A stretch of 64,000 bases of DNA from Microcoleus sp. FACHB-672 (GCF_014695725.1 NZ_JACJOU010000019.1:124001-188000), one strand, 5' to 3'. Numbered from the stretch's first letter, positions 26,960-36,362 are shown. The notes: generated by a model from the letters alone, not told the origin. Numbers and translations: made by a program.

Positions 26960-29900
26960 TTATCTCTGTTTGACTTCTTCTTTTTTACGGGCCAAAGACT
27001 TGGAGAGTTTTTTCCGTGCATTCACCTTCTTATTAAGCCCAAAAGATGAACCAAACCGGAACTTACCAAACCTCGGCAACCGGAACTTGCCAAATTTTGG
27101 CAATCGCAAACCGTGCAGCAGTGTATAGAAACAGGGAATAATAAACAGCGTCAAAAGCGTCGCCACAGACATCCCGGAAAACACAACAACACCCAACGGT
27201 TGCAGAAACTCCGAACCTTCTCCAATCCCTAATGCCAGCGGCAACAAACCCAAAACAGTGGTGATTGTGGTCATTAGAATCGGACGTAGGCGTTGGGGAG
27301 CTGCTTTCAAAATAGCCACCTCACGGCTAACACCTTCCTCTTCCCAGATTTGGTTGGCAAATTCAACCATAATAATCCCGATATTCACCACAATCCCCAC
27401 CAGCAAAACCGCACCGACAAGCACCGTCGCACCAATCGCAGTTTTAGTGGCGTAAAGCCCTAAAATCCCTCCAGCCAGCGCTAACGGAACCGTCAAGATA
27501 ATCACAAGCGGGTCGATGATGGAATTGTATTGCACTGCCATCACAACAAAAACTAAGAAAGCTGATAAGCCGCCTAACAATTTCAAAGAGTCTTGAAGCT
27601 GTTGGTTCGTCTGTTTAGTAGAACTGGGTAGAACGGTAACGCCTTCAGGCAACTCCACTGTCGCCAGCACTTTATCAACTTCTGCAAAAGCCTCGCTGAG
27701 ACTGGCTCCCTCACTTAGGGAGCCGGCAATTAAAAATACCTGACGCTGGTTAATTCGCTGCACTTCACCAGGCGCTTGCCCTTCTTCAACTTTGGCAACA
27801 TCTCCTAAACGAATTTGGCGATTGCTATCAATAAATAGGGGCAACTGTGCAAGCTGTGACGATCTCTGCACCGATTCTTCATCTAGTTGTACCCGCACAT
27901 CCACCAAACGCTCGCCTCGCTGCAATTGAGTGGCAATAGAACCTTCGATTGCAGTTTGAATGGTGTCGCCAATGTCTTGCGTCGTCAAGCCAAGCTCTTG
28001 AACACGTAGCCAATCTGGGCGAATTTGCACTTCTGGCTGCCGGGGGTCGGCATCAGGCCGGAAACGCACGAGTTTCGCTCCCTCGTCTAGTGCCGCCACA
28101 ACCTGCCGGCCAGCCTGTTGCAGCTTTTGTTCGTCATTTCCCTGAAGGATAATGTCAACATCGGCCCCCCGCACCGGCGAGTTGGTTAAAATAATCCCGC
28201 GCACCTGACCTGGAGACAGCCGCAGCCGAATTCCTGCCAAATTTAGCTTTTCAAACTCCTGAGTCATGCGCTGAACGAAAGCTTCTACATCCGTCCCCTG
28301 TTTGAGTGTGATTGTGCTGGAAGCACGCAGGGAGTTGGCGGTGGTATTGCTACCAAACAGCGACCCGCCCGACGTGGTAAAGACATACTCAGTTTCTGGC
28401 TGTTTGCTGAGGATTTCGTCAGTAATCGCCATCATTTTTAAGTTGGTGGCCAGAGGCGTTCCGGGAGGGAACTGAGCGGACAGGTTGGCTTGGCCGGTGT
28501 CCACGCGGGGTAAGATTTCTTGCGGAATCTGGCCGGCCATCCACAGGCTACTCCCACCCATGAGAACGAAGGCGCAGACGATTATAAGCAATGGGTAGCG
28601 CAGCACCCAGCGAAGGGTGTAGGTGTAGCTGCGCGTGGCATCCTCAAAACGCCGGTTAAACTGTCGCAGCAGCCAAAACTCACTCACGCGACTCGACCAC
28701 TTAATCGTTAGCAGGCGAGACATGAGCATTGGGGTCACAGTCAGCGCGACTAAAAGTGAAGCGGCGACGGCAAAGCAAATCGTGAGAATGAGTTCGCTAA
28801 ACAGTAGTGAGAAAAAGCCGCCGATGAGCAGGAATGGCAGCACAGACACCAAGTTAGCGCCGGTGGAAGCAATCATTGCAGATTCTACTTCCTGACCGCT
28901 GGCGATGGACTGATCGAGGATCTGCTGTGAGTTGATCAGACGCTTATTATTCGTACCAGGCGCAGCACCGGCACCGGCGGCAATGTTCTCCAAAATCACC
29001 ACACTGGTGTCGATCGCCTGTCCAATTCCCAACGCGAGGCCGGCCATACTGAAAAGATTGAGGGACAGGCCAAACAGCTTCATTAATATGATCGCTGAGA
29101 GCGTACACAAAGGAATCGTCAGGGAAATAACCAGCGTTTGCCGGATAGAACCCATGAAGAACAGCACTGCGACTGCTGCCAGCAAAGCTCCAGAAATCCC
29201 TGAATTCGTGACATCAGCTAGGGAATTGCGAATGAACCGCGATTCATCAAGCGTCGAAATGATCGTCATATCTTCGGGAATTAAACCAGATTTTTGCAAC
29301 TCTTCGATGCGTTTTTTCAAGCCATTGACAACACTCACAGTGTTGGCATCTGGTTGTTTCTGGATACTGACTTTCACTGCCGGCTGACCGTCCAGGGAAA
29401 CAAACACCCGTTGCTGTTCCGTACCATCAATCACCTCAGCAAAGTCTCGCAGGTAAACGCGAGCGGAAGAGGCGGCGGGTTGGGGAGTCCCTGAGCCGGT
29501 GTTCCTCGCTCCTACCTCAAAGGAGAGATCCCGCAGTTCCCTGGCGTCTTTAAATTTTCCGACCGTGCGGGTTAGGGCTTCCGCTTGTGTTCCTTGAATC
29601 CGACCTCCAGAAATATCTGCGTTGCGCGATTCGATGGCATCTAGCACATCTGTGAGGGCAATGTTTTGCGCCTGCAACCGCTTAAGGTCAATATTGACTT
29701 GTACTTCTTCCCGCACGCCGCCGGCAACGTCTACGTTTGCCACACCCTCGACAATACTAAGTTCTCGCCCCAGTTCTTCGTCGGCAAACACGCGCAAATC
29801 TACATCTTCTAACGAGGGAGATTGCAGGGCGAATTCGTAAATCGGCAACTGAGACGGGTCAACTTTGAACAAGCGCGGATCTTCAACAATATCCGGCAGA

Positions 29901-30280
29901 GTGCCCCTGGCGCGGTTAAACGCAGCCGTGGCGTCGTTAAGCGCTTGGTCAATATCGCCTCCTGGCTGAAAGTACAAGTCCACACTCACCTGTCCTTCGC
30001 GTGTTTGGGAAAACACTTGCACAACGCCTTCTGTGGCGCTCAGGGCTTCTTCGAGGGGCTTTGTGATTTCCTGCACGCCAACTTCTGGCGAGACGCCTGG
30101 AGCGCTCAAACGCACGCCAATGCGCGGATAGGTGATGGCCGGCAGCAAATCCACCTGTAGTTGGGTGATGAAGAAAATCCCCACAATAATCACTGTCAGC
30201 GTCAGCATCAAAGTGCCGATATGCTGGCGGATGGCAGTAGCGCTGAGGCTAAATCCTGCCGGTTTAACTTCCTGCTTCAT
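26960..30280 (-). CDS. RND-family efflux permease (AcrB/HAE type)
   Basis: 1106 residues with the full RND layout: one N-terminal helix, a large periplasmic loop, six helices, a second large loop, and five final helices. The TM4 signature is GQAIDTSVVILENI; only one of the two relay aspartates of AcrB is kept. The TM10 segment VGIVVNIGIIMVEFAN has Asn where AcrB has the relay Lys. This pattern occurs in several non-AcrB RND branches such as SwrC-like proteins. The last 60 residues form an unusual Lys/Arg/Phe-rich tail. No HlyD-type adaptor gene or TolC gene is adjacent. Confidence 0.93.
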   Translation of the reverse strand: MKQEVKPAGFSLSATAIRQHIGTLMLTLTVIIVGIFFITQLQVDLLPAITYPRIGVRLSAPGVSPEVGVQEITKPLEEALSATEGVVQVFSQTREGQVSVDLYFQPGGDIDQALNDATAAFNRARGTLPDIVEDPRLFKVDPSQLPIYEFALQSPSLEDVDLRVFADEELGRELSIVEGVANVDVAGGVREEVQVNIDLKRLQAQNIALTDVLDAIESRNADISGGRIQGTQAEALTRTVGKFKDARELRDLSFEVGARNTGSGTPQPAASSARVYLRDFAEVIDGTEQQRVFVSLDGQPAVKVSIQKQPDANTVSVVNGLKKRIEELQKSGLIPEDMTIISTLDESRFIRNSLADVTNSGISGALLAAVAVLFFMGSIRQTLVISLTIPLCTLSAIILMKLFGLSLNLFSMAGLALGIGQAIDTSVVILENIAAGAGAAPGTNNKRLINSQQILDQSIASGQEVESAMIASTGANLVSVLPFLLIGGFFSLLFSELILTICFAVAASLLVALTVTPMLMSRLLTIKWSSRVSEFWLLRQFNRRFEDATRSYTYTLRWVLRYPLLIIVCAFVLMGGSSLWMAGQIPQEILPRVDTGQANLSAQFPPGTPLATNLKMMAITDEILSKQPETEYVFTTSGGSLFGSNTTANSLRASSTITLKQGTDVEAFVQRMTQEFEKLNLAGIRLRLSPGQVRGIILTNSPVRGADVDIILQGNDEQKLQQAGRQVVAALDEGAKLVRFRPDADPRQPEVQIRPDWLRVQELGLTTQDIGDTIQTAIEGSIATQLQRGERLVDVRVQLDEESVQRSSQLAQLPLFIDSNRQIRLGDVAKVEEGQAPGEVQRINQRQVFLIAGSLSEGASLSEAFAEVDKVLATVELPEGVTVLPSSTKQTNQQLQDSLKLLGGLSAFLVFVVMAVQYNSIIDPLVIILTVPLALAGGILGLYATKTAIGATVLVGAVLLVGIVVNIGIIMVEFANQIWEEEGVSREVAILKAAPQRLRPILMTTITTVLGLLPLALGIGEGSEFLQPLGVVVFSGMSVATLLTLFIIPCFYTLLHGLRLPKFGKFRLPRFGKFRFGSSFGLNKKVNARKKLSKSLARKKEEVKQR

Positions 30281-30772
30281 AAGTAATGGGTTGTCGGTGG
30301 TGGTTTGCCGGTTGAAGGATTAATTGTTAAAGATGATGCACCTGAGATTGAATGACTTTAAGATTAGGGTAATCTTTCTCAGCAGAATTTGCCTCCCTGC
30401 TTGGGGTGAAACACCGGCAGCCAGTGCCATTAATAAATTGACTGATCAACAAACCTTGATCAGGCCAGAATTATCCAAAGCCTATCTAAAACTGATTTTT
30501 TACTATTATAAAAGATATTTTTAATAACTTGAAAACAAAACCATCTGTTTTGGAGGATTGCAGTTTTTATAAAGCCTTTGGATTAAATTTATTTTTTTAG
30601 AAGCGAAGCCCTGATTAAGCAAAGGTTAATTCGTCGCTAATCCTAACTAAATTGGGTATCAGGTTTTTTTAACCGGCTCCAATGAGTTACGTTTGCTGGA
30701 GCCGGTTAAAACCCCGAAGTTAACCTTAAATTGAGTTTCCCAAAAAAAGACTAACTCTACACAGATTCGGAA
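30281..30772. other. Intergenic leader of the RND gene
   Basis: 492 bases. It should contain the RND promoter on the minus strand. It also contains the 14-bp inverted repeat at 30667-30711, just downstream of the alpha/beta-hydrolase gene. I compared it with cobalamin-type leaders because of a GGCACTGG segment, but the other consensus elements are absent. A 66-codon open frame at 30324-30524 is not credible. Confidence 0.35.
30667..30711. repeat. 14-bp perfect inverted repeat
   Basis: TTTTAACCGGCTCC (30667-30680) and GGAGCCGGTTAAAA (30698-30711) pair perfectly with a 17-base loop. T residues precede and A residues follow, so they extend the stem instead of forming a U-tail; a standard terminator is unlikely on either strand. 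Each arm contains an RCCGGY hexamer. Confidence 0.6.
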
Positions 30773-32836
30773 TTATTTCTTAATTTTCAAGTCTGCCGGC
30801 TGAGGGCTAGTAAAGGGCTGACTTGGTAAAAAGCGCAGTGGCGTATCGACAATAATGTGATTGATTCCAGCCCAGATATTTTCATCCGAGCAATCATCAA
30901 GTGTCATCAGCAACTTTAAAATCTTGAAAGAGGGCGTTTTGGTCTCGAAGTAACCGCCGTGGGTATCAACATGACCTACGATGTGAAGCAGGGTATTAAT
31001 GATGTCAATTAGCAAGCCGGTCGCATAATTGAGCGGCAGATTGATGCCATTAACTTTAACCATTTCTGAGCAATCGATATAGTTAAATTTTTGAAACAGA
31101 TCAAAAGCTGAGGAGGGTTCGATTGCCGGCTGAGAACGGAACATATTGCGAATAAACGGTCGATAACGGCTTTCTGCTTTAGAAACTCGTGTCATTTCTA
31201 GATAGACGTTTCCTAGCCGAAAACCAGACATTTCTAAGCTAGGTTCACTAAACCAATTGCCTAATGTTGACAGATAGCGCAGCACAATATCGCGATCACT
31301 TGACATTAGATAAATCTGCCGGCATCGGCGCATGGCTGAGCGCACGTAGTTATTGCGTCCTTCGCATAGAAACTCCACAGGGATATCAGGAGAAGCCAAA
31401 ATCAACTTATCTAATTGCAAATTATCGCCAATTTTGTCGGCATCAGACACGGGATTAAATTGGGGTCGCAATTCTTTTTTTAGCTCGATTTGCACCGGCA
31501 CTAAATCGGGTGTCAGCGATCCTTGATCATCCTTCCCGAAACGATCAGACAAAATACGCAGCACATTCACTAGGAGCAATCCTCCCATGCTGTGGCCGAT
31601 CAAATTCACCATCAGCAGTTGCCGGCTTGGAGTGTTGGAGTTTTCAGCTTTTTGAGAGGACAAAGAGGGATCGGCGGTTAGATTAGTATTCTCTTGCGGC
31701 TGTGCTTCTCCGCTTTTTTGTTGCGCTGCTGCCTTCTGCTTGCTCATGGCTTTATCTAAGCGCCAAAAAAACTCTGCTAAGTCGGGTGCGCCGTAGTGAA
31801 TTGCGCGGTAACGATCTCGTTGGTAGGCGATGACGCGCAAAACTTGCATAAACAGCACCCACAGGAGAAACACAGAGGGGGCAATCCAATACCACGATAC
31901 GGTTGCCTCAAAGGTGGTGCTAAAGTTTCTCCAAGCCTCAAACTGAGCGATTGCCGGCACTAAACCTAAGACGCGGATTAGGGGAATTACCAACAGTTTC
32001 AGTAATGCATAGATTACTGTGCCTACAGTGCCGGCGAGAATGGCGAGGACAAATAAAAATTTGAAGACAATCCTCAAATTGTAGCGGAAATCAGTCCACA
32101 AACCGGGGCTAACAAAGGGTTGCTCACTTGGCCAATGGTAGCCAATATAAAAGTGTTTATTTCCTAAATTGTTAGGCGTAGACGCTTCATAAATTCCTCT
32201 GCCGGCAGTCTGATCAGAAGGGCGATTAAGGGCATCTGCTTCTGACATAAAAGACTTGTAGAAGCCATGTGCAGCGTTGGCATAGCCGTGAGTTCGCAAG
32301 GTCAAACGCTCACAGGATCGCTCCTGCATAATTTGAGCCAGTTCTTCAATATTAAACAGGGGACGATAGCGTACGAGAGGCGGCAATAGCCGGTTTACGC
32401 GCAGGGAAATTGTCGCGGTACTGGTTACTAAAAAAACATTATCGTGCAGCCGATCCGCATAAACTTCAAAGTTTCGCCCGATGGCTTGAGCAAATGTTTT
32501 TGTTTTCCAACTGTTGAGTGTTCTAATCACATAAGTTTCATCAACAGCGGCTGCCAAGCTAGGATACTGCTTTAAATCGCAGATAGAGCGCAAAGCATTG
32601 ACGATTTCTGCTTCAGATTTTAAACCGGCATAGGTTGGCAAACTATCTGCTGCCGGTGTTGCACCCGGAGGCATCGGGTAAGCCATCTGAATGATCCGCG
32701 CCTTTAACCACCAGTCAGAAAACGGTGCCGCATTGAGAATAATTGATTCCAACCACCGGCAGTCGTTGCGAATGGTTTCCGGGGATTTGGTTTGCCAGGT
32801 AAAGGGCAACCCCTGGTAATAACGTTGAATATCCAT
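30773..32836 (-). CDS. Membrane-anchored alpha/beta hydrolase (DUF900/lipase-like)
   Basis: 687 residues. The nucleophile elbow GHSMGG is at about 412-417. The oxyanion-type strand LTLRTHGYANAA lies far upstream near residue 190. A candidate acid is in YLMSSDRDIVLRYLS, which resembles the DUF900 motif SSxDxALxxS, and a candidate His is in VGHVDTHGGYF. Between the two halves of the fold sit hydrophobic helices at about 258-290 and 318-340 plus a Gln/Ser-rich linker (about 370-405). The hydrolase is therefore split by a membrane insert. There is no signal peptide. Substrate unknown. Confidence 0.72.
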   Translation of the reverse strand: MDIQRYYQGLPFTWQTKSPETIRNDCRWLESIILNAAPFSDWWLKARIIQMAYPMPPGATPAADSLPTYAGLKSEAEIVNALRSICDLKQYPSLAAAVDETYVIRTLNSWKTKTFAQAIGRNFEVYADRLHDNVFLVTSTATISLRVNRLLPPLVRYRPLFNIEELAQIMQERSCERLTLRTHGYANAAHGFYKSFMSEADALNRPSDQTAGRGIYEASTPNNLGNKHFYIGYHWPSEQPFVSPGLWTDFRYNLRIVFKFLFVLAILAGTVGTVIYALLKLLVIPLIRVLGLVPAIAQFEAWRNFSTTFEATVSWYWIAPSVFLLWVLFMQVLRVIAYQRDRYRAIHYGAPDLAEFFWRLDKAMSKQKAAAQQKSGEAQPQENTNLTADPSLSSQKAENSNTPSRQLLMVNLIGHSMGGLLLVNVLRILSDRFGKDDQGSLTPDLVPVQIELKKELRPQFNPVSDADKIGDNLQLDKLILASPDIPVEFLCEGRNNYVRSAMRRCRQIYLMSSDRDIVLRYLSTLGNWFSEPSLEMSGFRLGNVYLEMTRVSKAESRYRPFIRNMFRSQPAIEPSSAFDLFQKFNYIDCSEMVKVNGINLPLNYATGLLIDIINTLLHIVGHVDTHGGYFETKTPSFKILKLLMTLDDCSDENIWAGINHIIVDTPLRFLPSQPFTSPQPADLKIKK

Positions 32837-32938
32837 AAGTGATTAGTCCAGGTTCTCCACACAGCCAAGTCTGCACAGCGATCCGCTCTAACGAATCGCT
32901 ATGCTCTTATCCATCAAGCCACATTTGCTGCGTTTGCG

Positions 32939-32962
32939 GGTAGAGGTGCCGGCACCTCTACC
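32939..32962. repeat. 24-bp perfect palindrome centred on GCCGGC
   Basis: A perfect 24-base palindrome: GGTAGAGGTGCC followed directly by its reverse complement, with no loop. It lies nine bases after the stop codon of the secreted SLH-like gene. The centre TGCCGGCA is the most frequent octamer type in this window. Confidence 0.7.
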
Positions 32963-32970
32963 TGGAAAAT

Positions 32971-33666
32971 TTAATTCCTCTGTAATATGGGTTGTTCTGT
33001 AGCTTTTAGAAAATAGGTGTTATTTTCTTCATCTGTGAGTCTAACAATCACATCTACTAAAGCTCCGATCTCCCAACCAAGGGCAGTTGTGCTAATATTT
33101 TCAATTTGATTTGCTGCCGATTGTGTTGCTGTACTGTCTAAGGAAGTTGTCCACATTTCGCCATCAGTTTTTACAAGCCACAACCGATCTACTTTTAGGG
33201 AAGCGGGAACTGCTTCTTGATCCTCTGTAGCTACGAGAATTACTGTGCTTGTTAGGCGAGTTTCCGTCATTTCATTGAGCGGATTCTGCAAAATAGAGGT
33301 TTCTAAACGGTACTGCTGGCCCTTTATTTCAACCCTTTCTTGGGCCGATGATAAAGTGTTTGCATCGGGAAGGGCAGCGATTTCACCGAGTTGTGATCCC
33401 TGAGTTTGCAATTTTCGCAATTCTTGGGTTGCTAGAGAACCGCGTACAGGGCCACAGTAGTACATTTTTAAGACAGTATCATAAGCCCAGTGATCTGGCG
33501 CTACATCGACAAATGGCATGGGTAAAGTGCGAATTTGATCGCCGGCGCAAGCTTGCAAAACTTGCTCTCTATTTGGTTGCGTTTGAGCCTGAGCCGATGT
33601 GTGCGGCAAGATGGCTAACCCAAGGGGAAGAACAAAGGCAACGGTGAGGAAGAAAGTTGGTTTCAT
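32971..33666 (-). CDS. Secreted protein with SLH-like motif
   Basis: 231 residues from the ATG; a TTG six codons upstream is less likely. Residues 1-26 are a signal peptide ending ...TSAQA. Residues about 50-80 (FVDVAPDHWAYDTVLKMYYCGPVRG) resemble the first half of an SLH repeat, the peptidoglycan or cell-wall-polymer anchor seen in cyanobacterial porins. The rest (about 95-230) is predicted beta-rich and unrecognised. It is probably periplasmic or wall-associated. It is followed after about 100 bases, on the same strand, by the hydrolase gene. Confidence 0.68.
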   Translation of the reverse strand: MKPTFFLTVAFVLPLGLAILPHTSAQAQTQPNREQVLQACAGDQIRTLPMPFVDVAPDHWAYDTVLKMYYCGPVRGSLATQELRKLQTQGSQLGEIAALPDANTLSSAQERVEIKGQQYRLETSILQNPLNEMTETRLTSTVILVATEDQEAVPASLKVDRLWLVKTDGEMWTTSLDSTATQSAANQIENISTTALGWEIGALVDVIVRLTDEENNTYFLKATEQPILQRN

Positions 33667-33766
33667 AAATACAGCGCTTGACAAATATTATTGCATTTGT
33701 CTCAAATTTTTCCGATACAGTTCCATGATAGAAGGTTTAGTTTTAATCGTGGATTAGATGGCACTG

Positions 33767-34786
33767 TCAGCCGGCGATGATTGAGGCGGGTTGTTTGCAA
33801 CTTTCTAAATAGACTTTAACAGAGCTGGCTATAACTCTTGCCAAGATGGGAGGAACTGCATTACCGATTTGGTTGCACTGACTTTCTTCAGAACCTTTGA
33901 ATTCAAACCAATCAGGAAAACTCTGTAAACGTGCACCTTCACGCACGGTTAATCTTCTTCTGCGCCCATCGGGTAAACGAATCCGCAGCATATCGCCGGT
34001 GGGAGCGCTAAGATTACGACAGGTTACAGTTCTAGAAGGAATATTTAGGTGTAAATCTCTAGGTGTAACGCATTTGGAAGCTTTCTCATATTTACTAATA
34101 TATTGATCCATACCAGCAGTGAGAAATTTTGAGTTGGAAGGAGCAAGGAAAGCCAGTTCTCCTAGTGCTTCGCCGGCAGTGTAGGGCGAATAAAAATGAG
34201 TCTTTTTGGGCCAGTTCCAACCGCCTTTATGAGCGACGCAAAAAAGACGCTCTCTTCGTTGAGGAACGCCATAATGGGCGGCATTCAAAATCTCCCATTC
34301 AACAATATAATTGAGATTTCTAAGAGCCAAGACAATTTCTTCAAAATAAGTCTTGTTGCGAAAAAGCATTCCCCGCACATTTTCAAAGATAGCAATTTGT
34401 GGCCGGCAGCGGTCAACAGCATCAATAAAAATTGGAAATCCATCGCGGCTATCTTTAAGCCCTTTTTGATGTCCGCTGACGCTAAAAGGCTGGCAGGGAG
34501 GGCCACCTATTATGACATCTGCTTTCTTGATAAAATCTGTATTTAGGGTAAGGATAACCTGATTGCATGAACCACTAAGATTGTGCCGGTAAGTCGCGCA
34601 GGCATCCTCCAGCATTTCATAACCGGCTGTTTGAAAACCGGCTGCTTCAAAACCTAAAGCCATCCCTCCGCAGCCGGCAAACAAATCAATCACCAAAAGA
34701 TTGTTTTCTAGGTTTTGAGAGACTTGAAGTTGTTGGTTAATAAAATCAAGGTAAGCAGGCTTGGTGCTAGAAATATCAGTTTTCAT
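33767..34786 (-). CDS. Orphan C5-cytosine DNA methyltransferase
   Basis: 339 residues with all main m5C-methyltransferase motifs in order: I (DLFAGCGGMALGFEAAGF), IV with the catalytic Cys (GGPPCQPFS), VI (IFENVRGM), VIII (QRRERLFCVA), a short target-recognition region (about 195-265), IX (RRRLTVREGARLQSFPDWF) and X (QIGNAVPP). It methylates C5 of a cytosine in a short DNA site. No restriction endonuclease gene lies on either side, so it looks solitary. The specificity is not readable from sequence alone. RCCGGY is an attractive candidate given its abundance here, because an RCCGGY-specific solitary enzyme has been reported in Nostoc (from memory). Confidence 0.93.
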   Translation of the reverse strand: MKTDISSTKPAYLDFINQQLQVSQNLENNLLVIDLFAGCGGMALGFEAAGFQTAGYEMLEDACATYRHNLSGSCNQVILTLNTDFIKKADVIIGGPPCQPFSVSGHQKGLKDSRDGFPIFIDAVDRCRPQIAIFENVRGMLFRNKTYFEEIVLALRNLNYIVEWEILNAAHYGVPQRRERLFCVAHKGGWNWPKKTHFYSPYTAGEALGELAFLAPSNSKFLTAGMDQYISKYEKASKCVTPRDLHLNIPSRTVTCRNLSAPTGDMLRIRLPDGRRRRLTVREGARLQSFPDWFEFKGSEESQCNQIGNAVPPILARVIASSVKVYLESCKQPASIIAG

Positions 34787-34871
34787 TGACGCGCAAGCAA
34801 TTCCATAAATACCTTGATTTCAATCGATTAAATGGTTTTAATTTGAGAATTATACCATTTTAGAGAGAATT

Positions 34872-36362
34872 CTACCACGGATTTTTATCAGTTTTCAATC
34901 CAGAAAATAAACTTTCCCATTCTTCCGAATTCTGCTCATTTTGGCTTTCTTTCACTTCAAATGTAATATTACTCGCCTTTGATTGCTCAAGTGCTTCTAC
35001 GCATAACTGAGCGATATCTTCCCGGCTGACTTTGCCTCGAATATTATCGCCTTGCTCGAATATTAAGGCTTTACCACCTGGTTCCTCAGTCAGCGCACAA
35101 GGTCTAATAATTGTGTAAGGAATTCCACTAAAACGAATACTATCTTCGCCGCGCAACTTCCAAGTTAAAATTCCTCCCAATTGGTCATTCATTCTAACAG
35201 CCGGCGGTTCTTCTTCTAAATTAAGTCCGGGACGCCCAGGACGCGTAACGCCGGCAGAACTAATGTGAACAAATTTTGGAAACTTCTCAGCGCCATAAGC
35301 TTTGATAGATTCCACTTGCAACTGAAAAATTCCTGCTTCAAATTTGGGATTAAGTTCCCCGTCGTATTCAAACTTGCTCAGCATTAACTGAAACGAGTTG
35401 ATATTACTGGTGTCAATTGGTTCACCGTCTTTTACAGTTTTCGCGCGAAAAACTGGAATTAACGCAGCGAAGGGAATACGAACAGTAATCCAAATATTGT
35501 AAACCGTATCAAAGGAATAGCTATAACCAACGCCATCCCATTTAACTTCGCTGCGAATGATAAATTTGTAGCGTTTGCCATCACCTTTGATGCGTAAATC
35601 AATACCGGCATACCCAGCCAAATTTAAAGGAGGCTCAAAGTTTTTGGTGCGAACCGATGCAAAACCACCAGAATTTGCAGTGGAAACATTACCGGAGAAA
35701 AAAGCAGTATTATCTACCAATCGAATTGAACTTTCACTCACCCCACCCATGACAATATCATCGAGGGCACCCCAAGTTTCTTTGATATCCTGGGATGGTT
35801 TTGTGAAGTCAAAAATCATTTTTTCATCACCGGCACCTTGGAAGTGAGTGCGCGTTGCCCGCACAAGATTCTCAATGCCTTGATATTCCACAACTTCCGG
35901 CACATCCACAACTTCAGGCATATAAAATTTGATACCTTGATAGTATTTTTCACGCGTTGGGGTGTCGCCTTCTTTCGGTTGCACACGAGTGCCGGTGCAG
36001 CACACCACGGCTGTCACATCCCTGAAGACTGCCGGCGTCAAGCTTTCAGGGATCGTGATATCTCCCTCCACTAACTCAACCGCGTTGCCCAGAATTTCCT
36101 TCGCTCTTTTCGCATCTCTCACTAGCGCTCGCACGTTGTAACCCCGTTCTTGGAGTTTTCGCACAACTCGTTTGCCAACACCGCCAGTGGCACCGGCAAC
36201 CAAGATCACGCCCTGTTTGCGATCGTTTGCTTTGGCTTTTTTACCCATTCCGATCAACGTTTGCAACCAGCTAATGCTACCCACGAAGGGTATCACCCCG
36301 AAATAAGCCAGAGTTCGCGCAAACCTGCCGGCATTCCATTTGGAGGTAGTTTTTTCACTCAT
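34872..36362 (-). CDS. Atypical SDR with inserted CIA30 domain (HCF173-like)
   Basis: 496 residues. An NAD(P)-binding Rossmann start (VILVAGATGGVGKRVVRKLQ, about 52-71) is interrupted by a CIA30 domain (about 180-355; FDFTKPSQDIKETWGALDDIVMGGVS, then DLRIKGDGKRYKFIIR). The SDR fold then resumes (FVHISSAGVTRPGRPG, IRPCALTEEPGG). This split layout is that of plant HCF173, a thylakoid-associated factor that binds psbA mRNA and promotes D1 synthesis. A cyanobacterial homologue could act in D1 or photosystem II assembly; that is inference. One N-terminal hydrophobic segment (about 12-32) may anchor it. Confidence 0.85.
   Translation of the reverse strand: MSEKTTSKWNAGRFARTLAYFGVIPFVGSISWLQTLIGMGKKAKANDRKQGVILVAGATGGVGKRVVRKLQERGYNVRALVRDAKRAKEILGNAVELVEGDITIPESLTPAVFRDVTAVVCCTGTRVQPKEGDTPTREKYYQGIKFYMPEVVDVPEVVEYQGIENLVRATRTHFQGAGDEKMIFDFTKPSQDIKETWGALDDIVMGGVSESSIRLVDNTAFFSGNVSTANSGGFASVRTKNFEPPLNLAGYAGIDLRIKGDGKRYKFIIRSEVKWDGVGYSYSFDTVYNIWITVRIPFAALIPVFRAKTVKDGEPIDTSNINSFQLMLSKFEYDGELNPKFEAGIFQLQVESIKAYGAEKFPKFVHISSAGVTRPGRPGLNLEEEPPAVRMNDQLGGILTWKLRGEDSIRFSGIPYTIIRPCALTEEPGGKALIFEQGDNIRGKVSREDIAQLCVEALEQSKASNITFEVKESQNEQNSEEWESLFSGLKTDKNPW

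Noticed and set aside
30281-30772. Cobalamin-like riboswitch upstream of the RND gene
   Set aside because: A GGCACTGG segment on the minus strand suggested it, but the other conserved elements and a consistent fold are missing.
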